DNA of 64,000 nucleotides from Nordella sp. HKS 07 (GTDB taxonomy: Bacteria > Pseudomonadota > Alphaproteobacteria > Rhizobiales > Aestuariivirgaceae), in the NCBI RefSeq assembly GCF_011046735.1, contig NZ_CP049258.1:6404001-6468000 (forward strand), read 5' to 3'. The translations under genes and the position numbers were made by a program. This document shows, one piece after another, positions 9,315-18,198 of this stretch (position 1 is the stretch's first letter; each line of letters begins with the position of its first letter). The notes beneath the pieces were generated by a model that saw nothing but the letters and a program-made list of their open reading frames with translations, made no database searches and was not told the origin of the DNA.

Positions 9315-9463
9315 GGATACCTTGGCTTCGGTGTGACCAATATTCTTTATTGACAGAGCCGGCGGAGCTTTTTGATCTCCAAGTCCCAGGTACGTCCCAA
9401 AAATAAGAGAATTCGAGATAATTCTTACCCAACGTACCGCGCTCGAAGAAACCGACGCAATAT

Positions 9464-10876
9464 CTATCTGCGCTCGTCTTTGCCAAGGGCGCGTGCGGCG
9501 GAGAAGACGCCGATCAATGGCGCTATCGCAAAGACGGCGAAGAGCCAGAAGGCGGCGTTCTGCGTGCCGGCATGGCCGCCCGGATCGGTAAGCCCGGCGA
9601 GATTGACGACCATGCCAGCGAGCGCTGAGCCCAAGGCGGTGGCGAAGAGCTGCACCGTGGTGATCGAGGCGGAAGCAAGATCCTGCTCGCCCGGCGGGGC
9701 CGCTTGCAGGATGCGCGTCAAAAGATGTGGCCAGCTGATACCTACCCCGGCGCCAACCAATATGAAGGCGGCGGAGAGTGGCCCCAGCACCAGCCATTCT
9801 CCCTGGCTGCCGCCGGGCATGAGCAGCGCCAGGAGGATCATGCCGGACAAAGCGACGACGGGCGCCAGCCGCACCGCCTTCTCGGCGCGCCGGCCCTGAT
9901 TGCTCGAACTCATGATCGATCCCATGGTCCAGCCCACCGACATGAGGACGGAGAGATAGCCGGCGATCAGCGGCGTCTGCGCATGCAGCACCTGCAGGAA
10001 GAGCGGGATGAACATCTCGCTCACGGTCACCGCTATGGCCAGCACCGAAATAGTGACGAACAGCATGCAAAGCGGACTTGAAAGACGGAAGGCGCCGCGC
10101 GGCAGAAGGCGCGTCTCGGCCCTGCCCTCGATGAGAACAAGGATTGCGACAAGGAAAAGCGCGGCCGCGATGCCGGCAATATTCCAGACCAGCTTCGGAT
10201 TGACGCTGCCGAGCGAGACGACGAACACCGCGAGGATCAGAAGCGCCAGTTGCGGCACGGCCAGCCCCGGCTTTTCATCCGTATCCGGACTTCTTCCAGG
10301 CAGGATGGCGAAGGCCAAAGCGGCAAAAAGCCCGGTCGTCGGCAGCACCGCCCAAAAGGCCATGCGCCAGCTGCCGAGTTCGGCAAAAGTGCCACCGATG
10401 GCGGGACCGGCGAGCGTCGCCACTCCCCACATGCCGGAGACGACAGCCATCGCGCGCGGCCAGAGAGCCTGCGGAAAGACGAGCCGGATCATCGCATAGG
10501 CGAGCGCGAAGAGAAGACCGCCGCCAAGGCCCTGGACGAAGCGCCCGAGCAGCAGAATGGGCATGCTGGGTGCCAGCGCGCAGATGAAGGTGCCGAGGCC
10601 GAACAGTCCTGCCGCCACGACATAGGCGCCGCGCGGGCCCGACACCGCGAGCAGATTCGCCGACAGAACCGACCCGATGATCGAGGCGACGATGAAGAGC
10701 GTGGTGTTCCATGCATAATAATCGAGCCCGCCGATCTCGGCGACGACGGACGGCAGGATCGTCGTCGCGATATAGACATTGATCGCATGCAAAGCGACGC
10801 CGCCGGCCAGGGCCAGCGAACGTATGCCATTGCTGCCGGAGAGCAGCGCGCTCCAGCCGATCTTTTGTTCCGTCAT
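9464..10876 (-). CDS. MFS transporter, drug-efflux-like
   Basis: About 470 residues, mostly hydrophobic. It has the MFS N-terminal half (YIATTILPSVVAEIGG, then LLLGRFVQGLGGGLLFALAYAMIR) and the general length of EmrB/QacA-type (DHA2) exporters. The frame begins at 10969, but the ATG at 10876 (MTEQKIGW) fits family N-termini better. The upstream 30 residues look non-homologous. No adaptor or outer-membrane gene is adjacent, so it probably works alone. Substrate unknown. Confidence 0.85.
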   Translation of the reverse strand: MTEQKIGWSALLSGSNGIRSLALAGGVALHAINVYIATTILPSVVAEIGGLDYYAWNTTLFIVASIIGSVLSANLLAVSGPRGAYVVAAGLFGLGTFICALAPSMPILLLGRFVQGLGGGLLFALAYAMIRLVFPQALWPRAMAVVSGMWGVATLAGPAIGGTFAELGSWRMAFWAVLPTTGLFAALAFAILPGRSPDTDEKPGLAVPQLALLILAVFVVSLGSVNPKLVWNIAGIAAALFLVAILVLIEGRAETRLLPRGAFRLSSPLCMLFVTISVLAIAVTVSEMFIPLFLQVLHAQTPLIAGYLSVLMSVGWTMGSIMSSSNQGRRAEKAVRLAPVVALSGMILLALLMPGGSQGEWLVLGPLSAAFILVGAGVGISWPHLLTRILQAAPPGEQDLASASITTVQLFATALGSALAGMVVNLAGLTDPGGHAGTQNAAFWLFAVFAIAPLIGVFSAARALGKDERR

Positions 10877-11040
10877 CTCGAGATCCCGGTCGATTATGCC
10901 GGGCGCTTTTAGCCCGGAAGATCGCCATTCCACCAATGCATTTGCGGCATGGCGCCCGACGACTATCATCGATCCATTGGCACGCCGGCTATCGTGCCTA
11001 TATATTGCTCTGGTGAAGTCGATCGGTTCGGAGAGACATC

Positions 11041-11256
11041 ATGAGCAAGAAGAGCGCGCCGTCGCGCCCCAAATCCGCAAAGCCGGCAGATTCGGCTGAG
11101 GAGAAGCGCCTTCTCGAGTCGCTTCGCGCCCACGGCCAGGTCAAAGAGACCGACGACCCCGACGCGCCTCTCGAGCCCGGCCAGACTCATCTGCTGCTCA
11201 AGAAGAAAGGCCAGAAGGCCGGCCGCCTTATCGAGAAGCGCAAATCATTCTTCTAG
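11041..11256 (+). CDS. Small basic hypothetical protein
   Basis: A 71-residue charged protein, Lys-rich at both ends, with a central acidic stretch (ETDDPDAPLEPGQTHLLLKKKG). No signal peptide or membrane segment. ATG at 11041 has GGAGAGACATC upstream. Its last 12 bases overlap the end of the convergent metalloprotease-like gene. I recognise it as resembling short conserved hypothetical proteins of Hyphomicrobiales but know no function. Confidence 0.7.
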   Translation: MSKKSAPSRPKSAKPADSAEEKRLLESLRAHGQVKETDDPDAPLEPGQTHLLLKKKGQKAGRLIEKRKSFF

Positions 11257-12777
11257 TTCAGAACAAAGGTGACAGCGGCAGCCGAAGCGCAGCCGCTCCA
11301 GCACCGCCTCCTTGCCGCGCCGCCGCACCACATGGGTCGGACGCTTTGACGAGGATACGAAACCGGCCGCCTTTCTGGCTTTTCCGCGCTTGGCGCTCTC
11401 GCGCGACGGCCCTTCGAAATCGATGAGCTTGCGCTGCACAAGAGTGGCGACATAGTCGCGCACCTCTTCCTCGACCGAGACGCTTGATTCGACCGACCCC
11501 AGAACGGCGGTCGCGCCGGCGGCATGACCGACGATCGCCACTTGCGGCGTATAGGCTTTGACATTCTTCAGACCTGCCGACAGGCCGCTGAGATCGACGG
11601 CGCGGTAGCCGGTCACCTCGGTGCTGCCCGGCCTGCCGAGCGCGAAGGGCCGTGTCGCCAGCGTCGCATTCGGACCGGCATCGAGGATCGAACGAAGCGT
11701 GCTCTTGCCCGGTGTCGACAGGGCGCCGGCTCGGCCGCCGAGGGCCGCGCGCGGCGCCAGGAAGCTCGAAACACCGAGCGTGATGCCGTGCCGATCGAAG
11801 GCCGTGCGGATATGGGCTTCGTTCAGTCCCGTCCCGTCGGAGCTGGTGCCTTGCTGGCGATCGGCGAGGATCATCGCGCGCCCGACCGATTCCAGGAAGC
11901 GCGGCTTGACCGGCGCGGATTTGACAGCGAGCGCCAGCAGCTTGGTCGCCTTCTGGCAGGCCGACCATAAACGCGACTGGCTGCTCGGCCCGGCCCGGAA
12001 GATCTCGCCGATGAGCTCGAAATAACAGCCGCTGGTGAGCTGGCCGAAACTATGGACCTCATTGATGAGAACCTCCGGCTTGCCGTTCATCGGCAGGCTC
12101 GAGGGGAAGGCCCATTTGAACTTGTTGAGGGCGTGCCGCGGTTTCGACGCATTGTGGGTTGGACCCGCGACCTTGCGGATGCCCCAGGAAAGTTGCTCCG
12201 CGGTGGCTTCGGCGAAATTCGCCTTGGTGAGCTTGCCATTCTTCTTGAGCACGGCGACCCGGGTCGGCCTGTCGGAGAGCGCGGTCATGACGGCGACGCA
12301 GTCGCCGAAGCCCTCATGGAAGGCCGCGACCTCCATCATGTTGACGTTCCACAGATCGGGCCTGAGCGAATCCAGAATGCCATGGCCGACCTCATGTGCC
12401 ACCACATCCGTGCTTGCCCCCGAATAGAGGATCTTGCTGCCGATCTTGTAGTCGAAGAACGACACGCTCTCCTGATCGTAATAGGCATTGAGATCTTCGC
12501 CGAGATCGGGATTCAGCTTGAGCTTTTTCTTCGTCGCCTTGCCGGTCCAGCCGACCAGCCGCCCCGCAATCTTCTCGAAAGTGATGAGGGCGCGCAGCGC
12601 CGCTTCGCGCGCCTGCCAGGCGACGAAATTCACCGTATTGGGCGGGTAGACCGCCATCGCCGGAAGCGATGTGACATTGAAACTCATCTTGGTCGCCGGC
12701 CGGTCAGGCGTTGGCGTGATGGTCTTCACACTGGCGCCGGGGGCGTTGGGATCGTTGGTGATGAAGTTGATAGGCAT
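11245..12777 (-). CDS. HExxH zinc metalloprotease-like protein
   Basis: A 510-residue protein with a thermolysin/fungalysin-like zinc site: HEVGH at residues 128-132 and a third ligand in FHEGFGD (Glu154), a 22-residue spacing consistent with gluzincins. No signal peptide is apparent at the N-terminus, which is odd for a secreted-type protease. The C-terminus ends in a cysteine group (GCRCHLC) that could bind metal or form disulfides. ATG at 12777 is preceded by AAGGGAGAG. The function is not known to me. The zinc motif is firm, peptidase activity is inference. Confidence 0.75.
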   Translation of the reverse strand: MPINFITNDPNAPGASVKTITPTPDRPATKMSFNVTSLPAMAVYPPNTVNFVAWQAREAALRALITFEKIAGRLVGWTGKATKKKLKLNPDLGEDLNAYYDQESVSFFDYKIGSKILYSGASTDVVAHEVGHGILDSLRPDLWNVNMMEVAAFHEGFGDCVAVMTALSDRPTRVAVLKKNGKLTKANFAEATAEQLSWGIRKVAGPTHNASKPRHALNKFKWAFPSSLPMNGKPEVLINEVHSFGQLTSGCYFELIGEIFRAGPSSQSRLWSACQKATKLLALAVKSAPVKPRFLESVGRAMILADRQQGTSSDGTGLNEAHIRTAFDRHGITLGVSSFLAPRAALGGRAGALSTPGKSTLRSILDAGPNATLATRPFALGRPGSTEVTGYRAVDLSGLSAGLKNVKAYTPQVAIVGHAAGATAVLGSVESSVSVEEEVRDYVATLVQRKLIDFEGPSRESAKRGKARKAAGFVSSSKRPTHVVRRRGKEAVLERLRFGCRCHLCSELEE

Positions 12778-12912
12778 TGAGGCTCTCCCTTGGGATTACG
12801 TCAAAGCCATCGCAGCTTGCGCCTTTGCCGGATTTGCTGGCAAGCACAATGTTAGACTGTGCCAATCTGCTACGCCGAGCAACAAATCGTCGAACCGATG
12901 AGACGTTCATCC

Positions 12913-13479
12913 TCAAGGTACCGGAAGAGGAACAGCGAGGCGCTGCTGCAGCCGGCGCAAGCTGCGGCCGAAGACGGCCTTGTCGTTCAGCGCGCGCGCC
13001 AAGGTCAGTGCTCCCTGTATGCCGCTCACCGTTTCCTCAGCGTCCGCTCTCGCCTGCCGCGCCTCTCGGCCACAGCGCTTCAGCGCGCTCTCAAGCGCCG
13101 CGACCCAGCGCTTGAAGTAGTTGCGGATCACACCGGCGAAACGGTCGCGCGTCTCGTCCAGCGCAAAGGCGCCGATAAGGCAGATGCGGCGGCCGGACTG
13201 GAAATAGCTGTCGACGGATTTCCACATCCGGGCAATCGCCTGTTCCGGATCGCCCTCCTCGAGCGGCTTGAAGACTTCCTCGACGAACCAGGCGTCCACA
13301 TGGGCGAGGATTTCCGCCGCCATCTCCTCTTTGCCGCCCGGAAAGAAGTGATAGAGGCTGCCTTTCGAGAGCGTGGTGCGCTGAGTGATGACGCTGAGTG
13401 ATGCGCCTTCATAGCCAAGCTCGCGGAACACTTCGGCGACGAGCGGAATTACATCGTCCCTTTCGAAGACTTCGCGCAT
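12913..13479 (-). CDS. TetR family transcriptional regulator
   Basis: A 188-residue repressor-type protein. The N-terminal HTH is at about residues 25-47 ([20 protein letters not shown]). The C-terminal ligand domain resembles the LmrA/YxaF subgroup ([15 protein letters not shown]). It starts one base after the stop of the restored DUF1348 frame on the same strand, so the two form one transcript. The palindrome at 13975-13994, just upstream of that transcript, is the obvious operator for autoregulation. LmrA/YxaF relatives often respond to aromatic or phenolic ligands; the ligand here is unknown. Confidence 0.88.
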   Translation of the reverse strand: MREVFERDDVIPLVAEVFRELGYEGASLSVITQRTTLSKGSLYHFFPGGKEEMAAEILAHVDAWFVEEVFKPLEEGDPEQAIARMWKSVDSYFQSGRRICLIGAFALDETRDRFAGVIRNYFKRWVAALESALKRCGREARQARADAEETVSGIQGALTLARALNDKAVFGRSLRRLQQRLAVPLPVP

Positions 13480-13480
13480 C

Positions 13481-13943
13481 TCAAAGCCCGAGATCGGAAA
13501 GGCCGGGATGATCGTCGGGCCGCCGGCCGAGCGCCCAATGGAATTTGCGCTCGTTCTCCTTGATCGGCAGGTCGTTGATCGAGGCGAAGCGGCGCTGCAT
13601 CAGGCCTGACCTCGGCGAACTCCCAGTTCTCGTTACCGTAGGAGCGGAACCAATGGCCACTGTCATCATGCCATTCATAGGCGAAGCGCACCGCAATGCG
13701 GTTGCCGCCGAAGGTCCACAGCTCCTTGATCAGCCGGTAGTCGAGCTCGCGCGCCCATTTGCGAGTGAGGAACTCGACGATCTGCGCGCGTCCCACCGGG
13801 AATTCGGCGCGGTTCCGCCACTGGCTGTCTTCCGTATAGACGAGCGCCACGCGCGCCGGATCCCGGCTGTTCCAGCCGTTCTCGGCCATGCGAACCTTGG
13901 CGGTCGCGGTTTCGCGCGTGAAGGGGGGAACGAGAGCGGCCAT
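13481..13943 (-). pseudogene. DUF1348 (SnoaL/NTF2-like) protein with +1 frameshift
   Basis: The frame starting at ATG 13943 (excellent AGGAGG site) gives the DUF1348 N-terminus with [10 protein letters not shown] and [12 protein letters not shown]. It then runs into unrelated arginine-rich sequence. The expected C-terminus ([17 protein letters not shown] ... [15 protein letters not shown]) continues in the next frame down to TGA at 13481. The switch falls near 13610-13616. One surplus base restores a protein of about 154 residues, the normal size. DUF1348 proteins are small NTF2-fold proteins of unknown function, commonly placed with TetR regulators. It could be a decayed gene or a sequencing error; the site is not a homopolymer. 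Confidence 0.75.
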
Positions 13944-13974
13944 GAATACCTCCTGTCTAAACCGTCCTTTCAAC

Positions 13975-13994
13975 TCTAGACCGACCGGTTTAGA
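13975..13994. promoter_or_regulatory. TetR-type operator palindrome
   Basis: TCTAGACCG-AC-CGGTTTAGA is a near-perfect 9+2+9 dyad 32 bases upstream of the DUF1348 start. A third copy of the half-site, TCTAAACCG, lies at 13956-13964 and is the exact reverse complement of the right arm. The sequence resembles TetR-family boxes of the TAGACC...GGTCTA kind. It is placed to repress both the DUF1348-tetR transcript and the upstream side of the M20 gene end. The assignment to the adjacent TetR is inference. Confidence 0.55.
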
Positions 13995-14008
13995 TAGGCA
14001 AGTGGCAC

Positions 14009-15202
14009 TCAGTCCCGCTTGTCCCTCGCCAGGAAACGCTGCGCCGCCGCCACCAGCGTCATGGCGCCCACCGGCAGCGCCGCCTCGTCGACCCGGAACT
14101 TCGGATGATGCAGCGGATAGACAGCCGCCATCGCTTCATTGCGGATGCCGAGGCGGAAATAGACCGACGGGCGTTTCTCGCTATAGAAGCCGAAATCGTC
14201 AGCCGCCGTCCAGCCGGGCGCGTTCAGCACATTCTCCGCGCCGAAATGCCTGGCGGCGCTGTCGCTGACGATCTGGGTGAGCTCCTTGTCGTTCACCACC
14301 GGCGGTTCGCCGCGCTTGATGTCGAGCTCGACCTTGGCCTGGTGTGACTGCGCCACGCCGTTCAGGATCTCGCGCAGGCGCTTCCAGGCCTTGGCGCGCG
14401 TTGCCTCGTTACCGCTGCGGATCGTGCCTTTGAGCCGCACCTTATCGGCGATGACATTATAGGCGCCGCCCCCCTCGATCCCCGTCACCGAGATAACCAG
14501 CGGATCATAAGGGTCGATTTCGCGCGCCACGATCTTCTGCACTTCCGAAACCATCGCGGCGGCGGCGGCGATCGCATCGACGCCCTCCGACGGCTTCGCC
14601 GCATGGGCGGAGGAACCGGTGACCGTCGCATCGAAAATATCGCAGGCGAGCGTGTAGGGTCCGCTTCCGACCGCGATCTTGCCTGTCTCCGTATAGGGAT
14701 CGACATGAATGCCGATGGCGCCGTCGACATCGTCGAGCAACCCCTCCTCGACCACGCGCCGGCCGCCCAGAGGCTCGGCCTCCTCGGCCGGCTGGAAGAT
14801 GATCCTGACCGTGCCGCCGAAGCTGCCGCGCGTGCGGTGCAGATGCGCCGCGGTGGCGAAGACCATCGCCGCATGCGCGTCATGCCCGCAGGCATGCATC
14901 ACGCCCGGATTGCGGGAGGCGAAATCGACGCCCGACTCTTCCAGGATCGGCAGCGCGTCTATATCGGCCCTGATCGCCACCTTGCGGTTGGAGGGTGCTG
15001 CCTCGCCGACAATGTCGACGGCGAGGCCATAGCCTGCCACTTCGCGGATGCCGGCAAGGCCTTCCTTCTCGAGCGCGTCTTTCAGATAGGCCTGTGTCTT
15101 CGCTTCCTCGTTCGACAGTTCCGGATGTCGGTGCAGATGGCGGCGGATCTCGATCATCCGATCGAGAATGTCCGCCGCCATCTCCTGCTCACGCTTTGAC
15201 AT
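14009..15202 (-). CDS. M20 family amidohydrolase
   Basis: A 397-residue zinc-dependent amidohydrolase of the hippurate hydrolase/N-acyl-amino acid deacylase type (M20D). Conserved features are [10 protein letters not shown] near the N-terminus, the metal motif [11 protein letters not shown] near residue 108, and the Glu-Glu region [13 protein letters not shown] near residue 140. The lid domain is in the middle. It overlaps the end of the upstream M24 gene by 14 bases, so the two are translationally linked and probably act on the same compound in sequence. Substrate is unknown; N-acyl or amide hydrolysis in the cytoplasm is likely. Confidence 0.87.
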   Translation of the reverse strand: MSKREQEMAADILDRMIEIRRHLHRHPELSNEEAKTQAYLKDALEKEGLAGIREVAGYGLAVDIVGEAAPSNRKVAIRADIDALPILEESGVDFASRNPGVMHACGHDAHAAMVFATAAHLHRTRGSFGGTVRIIFQPAEEAEPLGGRRVVEEGLLDDVDGAIGIHVDPYTETGKIAVGSGPYTLACDIFDATVTGSSAHAAKPSEGVDAIAAAAAMVSEVQKIVAREIDPYDPLVISVTGIEGGGAYNVIADKVRLKGTIRSGNEATRAKAWKRLREILNGVAQSHQAKVELDIKRGEPPVVNDKELTQIVSDSAARHFGAENVLNAPGWTAADDFGFYSEKRPSVYFRLGIRNEAMAAVYPLHHPKFRVDEAALPVGAMTLVAAAQRFLARDKRD

Positions 15203-16367
15203 GGATCTCCCTCGGGAAATTGGTCAGCGTCTCGTTGCCATGATCGGTGACATGGATGGTCTCGCTCACCTCGATGCCCCAGCCATCCATCCACATGCCG
15301 AGAATGCAATGCACGACATTGCCCGGCTCCAGGACCGTCTTGTCGCCTGGACGAAGGCTGATCGTATGCTCGCCCCAATCGGGGGGATAGGCAACACCGA
15401 TCGAATAGCCGATACGCGATTCCTTCTTGAGGCCATGGCGATGGATCACCTTGCGCCAGGCCGCTTCAACCTCTTCGGCGAGAATGCCGGGCTTCGTCGC
15501 CGCCAGGACCGCGTCCATGCCCTCGAGCACGGCCTTCGCCGTATCGGCCACCGGTTGCGGCGTTTTGCCCAGCTGCATGGTGCGGGCGAGGCCCGCCGTA
15601 TAACGCCGGCAGACGCCGGCCAGCTCCAGCGCGATGGTCTCATTGGCGCCGAAGCGGCGGTCGCTCCACATGACATGCGGCGCCGACGCATTCTCGCCGG
15701 CCAGGATGGTCGGCGGCAGCGCCGTGATGTCGCCGGCAAAATCGGGGCTTCCGGCCACTTGCGCGGCCTGGATCTGGGCGATGGCGTCGCATTCGCGCAC
15801 GCCGGGCGCAATCACCTCATACGCCTTGGCGACGGCGGCCTCGGCCAGGAACGACGCCTTGCGCAGATAGTCGATCTCGGATTTCGACTTCACCGCGCGA
15901 ATCCAGTTCACCAGCAGATCGGCGTCGTGGAATTTCGCATTGGGAAGTCCCGCCGTGAGCCGCGCATGGGCCTTGGGCGAGTAGTAATAAGCTTCAAGTT
16001 CGATGCCGATGCGGCGGTTGCCCCAACCCTTGGCGGTGATCCATTGGGCGATCCAGTCCATCGGATGGCGGTCGGCGCGCTGCACATGGTCCTCCGGAAA
16101 GCCGACCACATTCTCAGGCTTCATCCAGGCGCTGAGCAGCCCGCCGGCCGCGTCCATGGCGCGGCCGATCCACACGGGCTCGGCAACCTCGATCGGCACC
16201 AGAACCACTTGCGGCGTGTAGAACGACCAGCCGTCATAGGCAGTGATGTAATGCTGATTGGCGACGTCGTTGACGATCAGCAGATCGAGACCGCGCCTTG
16301 CCATCTCGGTCCTGATCTTTTTCAGCCGCACATCATACTCCGCGCGCGCGAAAGGCAATTCGATCAT
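15189..16367 (-). CDS. M24 family hydrolase (DoeA/ectoine hydrolase-like)
   Basis: A 392-residue pita-bread metallohydrolase with an N-terminal creatinase-like domain (residues about 1-155) and a C-terminal M24 catalytic domain. The stretch SRIGYSIGVAYPPDWGEH and GDKTVLEPGNVVHCI closely resembles ectoine hydrolase DoeA/EutD and relatives. The other ectoine-catabolism genes I would expect (DoeB, the aminotransferase and dehydrogenase, AsnC-type DoeX) are not adjacent. The partner is an M20 enzyme, so I would not call it ectoine hydrolase. Proline-containing dipeptides or another cyclic amide are alternatives. It sits 12 bases after the Mo-cofactor gene at the tail of the cox cluster. Confidence 0.82.
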   Translation of the reverse strand: MIELPFARAEYDVRLKKIRTEMARRGLDLLIVNDVANQHYITAYDGWSFYTPQVVLVPIEVAEPVWIGRAMDAAGGLLSAWMKPENVVGFPEDHVQRADRHPMDWIAQWITAKGWGNRRIGIELEAYYYSPKAHARLTAGLPNAKFHDADLLVNWIRAVKSKSEIDYLRKASFLAEAAVAKAYEVIAPGVRECDAIAQIQAAQVAGSPDFAGDITALPPTILAGENASAPHVMWSDRRFGANETIALELAGVCRRYTAGLARTMQLGKTPQPVADTAKAVLEGMDAVLAATKPGILAEEVEAAWRKVIHRHGLKKESRIGYSIGVAYPPDWGEHTISLRPGDKTVLEPGNVVHCILGMWMDGWGIEVSETIHVTDHGNETLTNFPREIHVKA

Positions 16368-16379
16368 TCTCTATACTTT

Positions 16380-17997
16380 CTATTGTGGAGAGGTCTTGAG
16401 CCGGGCCAGCGCTTCCGGCGTGTCGAAATCGGCGAGCACCACATCGGATCTCACCTGGACTTCAGCGATATGGTCCTCATGCGCCTCCATGAGGCCCTTG
16501 GCGCCGCGGTCGCCGTCGAGCGCCAGCATCTCGGCGAAATAGGCGCGGCTCCAGAGCACCGGATTGCCACGCTCGCCGGCATGGACGGGCACGATGATGG
16601 AGCGTTTCTCCGCCGGGCTGAAGGCGGCGATGAGCCGATTGATATGGCGGCCCGCCACCAGCGGCATGTCGCCCAGCCCCACAACCACGCCATCGGCATC
16701 GCCCGGCATATCGGCCAGCCCTGCCTTGAGCGAGCTGGCGAGGCCCGAAGCATAGGCCGGATTGTGGACGAAATGCACATCGAGACCGGTCAGCGCCGCC
16801 TCGACGCGCTCGCGCTCATGACCGGTGACGACGATCACCGGCCTGGCCGCGGAGGCCAGCATGGCTTCCACCGTCATGCGGATCATCGCGCGGTCATCGA
16901 TCCTAGCGAGGAGCTTATTGGCGCCCATGCGGGTTGAGCGGCCGGCCGCGAGGATCAGCCCAGCGATGTTCGGTGCCCTTTGCGGCTTCGCCTCCCCGCC
17001 TTCTCGCGGCGCCGGGCGCGTCGGAATTTCCTTGAGTAATCCCCCCGGCTCCCATGTCCATGATGTCCTGGCCGGAGACATGCAGACCCGCCATGAGCCG
17101 CGCCAGCACCCAGTCGAAACCATTGAGCTTGGGCGAGCGCGCGCAGGTGGGAACGCCGATTACCGAAGCCCCTTCGAGTCTCCCGAACATCATGAGATTG
17201 CCTGGATCGACCGGCATGCCGAGATGCACGACCTCGCCTTGCGCCTGTTGGAGGGCGGCGGGGATGACATCGCCCCGATCGACGATCGCCGACGCGCCGA
17301 AGATCAGGATCGGATTGAGGCCCTTGCCGTGCAGCGCCGACACCGCATCGCTGACCGGCGCCACGGCATGATCGACCACCATCACGTCGACGAGCTCGCC
17401 GTCGAGCGCCGCGATGCGCTCGCGGATCGCCTCTTCGGATTTGGCGACGATCGTCGGCTTGGTCTGCGGAAGTCTGGTGATGACGAGGCCGGCTTTGCGA
17501 TGTTTGAAGCCTTCGACGCGGATGAGCGGATCCGAGCCGATGACCGACAGCCCGTCTTCCAGCATGTCGCGCGGCACCGCGAAGGGAATGACCTTCACCG
17601 TCGCCACCAGCTGCCGCTCCTCGACGATCTCGAAGGGGGCCGAGGTGGCGAGCGTCAGATTCTCATGCACCCGGTTGAAGGCCCGCACGCGATCGCCGTC
17701 GATGACCACGAGTCCGCGGCGATGCGCATGCAGATTGGCGCGCCCGGTGAAGGGCGCCTGCACGGTCGTGCCGTCGCCGGCAATTGCCTTGGCCACGGTC
17801 TCCGCCGCCTTGTCCTCCGGCACGTCGTCATCCGACAGCCGCGCCGCGAAGACCTGGACGACGCCGCTTTCCTCGAGCAGCGCGACATCGGCCGGGGTCA
17901 GCACACGGCCCTTCTTGAACATGCCGGTCTTATGCTTGACCGAATGCGCCAGAATGGCGCCGGTTGCATCCGTCACCGGTATTTCGCCGAACTTCAT
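16380..17997 (-). pseudogene. Fused molybdopterin-binding/MobA-like protein, frameshifted
   Basis: In Hyphomicrobiales a single protein of about 530-540 residues joins a MoeA-like molybdopterin-binding domain to a MobA/MocA-like nucleotidyltransferase that modifies the cofactor for xanthine-dehydrogenase-type enzymes. Here the first half starts at 17997 (MKFGEIPVTDATG) and reads to GQDIMDMGAGG. The second half (LLKEIPTRPAPREGG, then GLILAAGRSTRMGANKLLA) is in another frame and ends at 16380. The shift falls exactly in a six-base C run (G on the coding strand) at 17041-17046; five bases would restore the fusion. It is probably the cytidylyltransferase serving CoxL. A base-calling error is a real alternative. 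Confidence 0.78.
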
Positions 17998-18017
17998 CGC
18001 GAGCCCGTCACCGTAAA

Positions 18018-18165
18018 CCCTCGCCCCGTGAAACGGGGAGAGGGAGGGACCCGCCGCGCAGCGGCGGGAGGGTGAGGGGCATGTTCCAGTAAGCTCGCGA
18101 GAGGCCCCTCACCTTCCCATTGCTTCGCAATGGGCCCCTTCCTCTCCCCGCTACGCGGGGCGAGG
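18018..18165. repeat. Paired REP/BIME-like hairpin element
   Basis: The 200-base gap between the XdhC-like gene and the Mo-cofactor gene holds two mirrored palindromic elements. Each has internal hairpins: CCCCGTgaaACGGGG and the CCGCCGC/GCGGCGG stem on the left, CCATTGCttcGCAATGG and CCCCGCtacGCGGGG on the right. The outer arms (CCTCGCCCCG... and ...CGGGGCGAGG) and the inner arms (GTGAGGGGC and GCCCCTCAC) are reverse complements. This is the layout of a bipartite REP (BIME). Related single copies occur near 29.7, 33.3 and 37.3 kb. Confidence 0.75.
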
Positions 18166-18198
18166 TATTTGCGCGATATCCGGCCAACCCACGGCATC

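Noticed and set aside
9315-10070. Upstream extension of the SulP frame
   Set aside because: It is an out-of-frame shadow of the MFS gene at 9464-10876; SulP homology begins at 9314.
15189-16367. Calling the M24 gene doeA
   Set aside because: Sequence is similar, but the pathway partners are absent and the adjacent enzyme is of another family.
15168-16937. 589-codon plus-strand open frame
   Set aside because: Antisense to the M24 gene and the Mo-cofactor gene; composition is His/Arg-rich shadow sequence typical of high-GC DNA.
18018-18165. Possible CRISPR-like array
   Set aside because: The repeats are mirrored hairpins rather than regularly spaced direct repeats with unique spacers.
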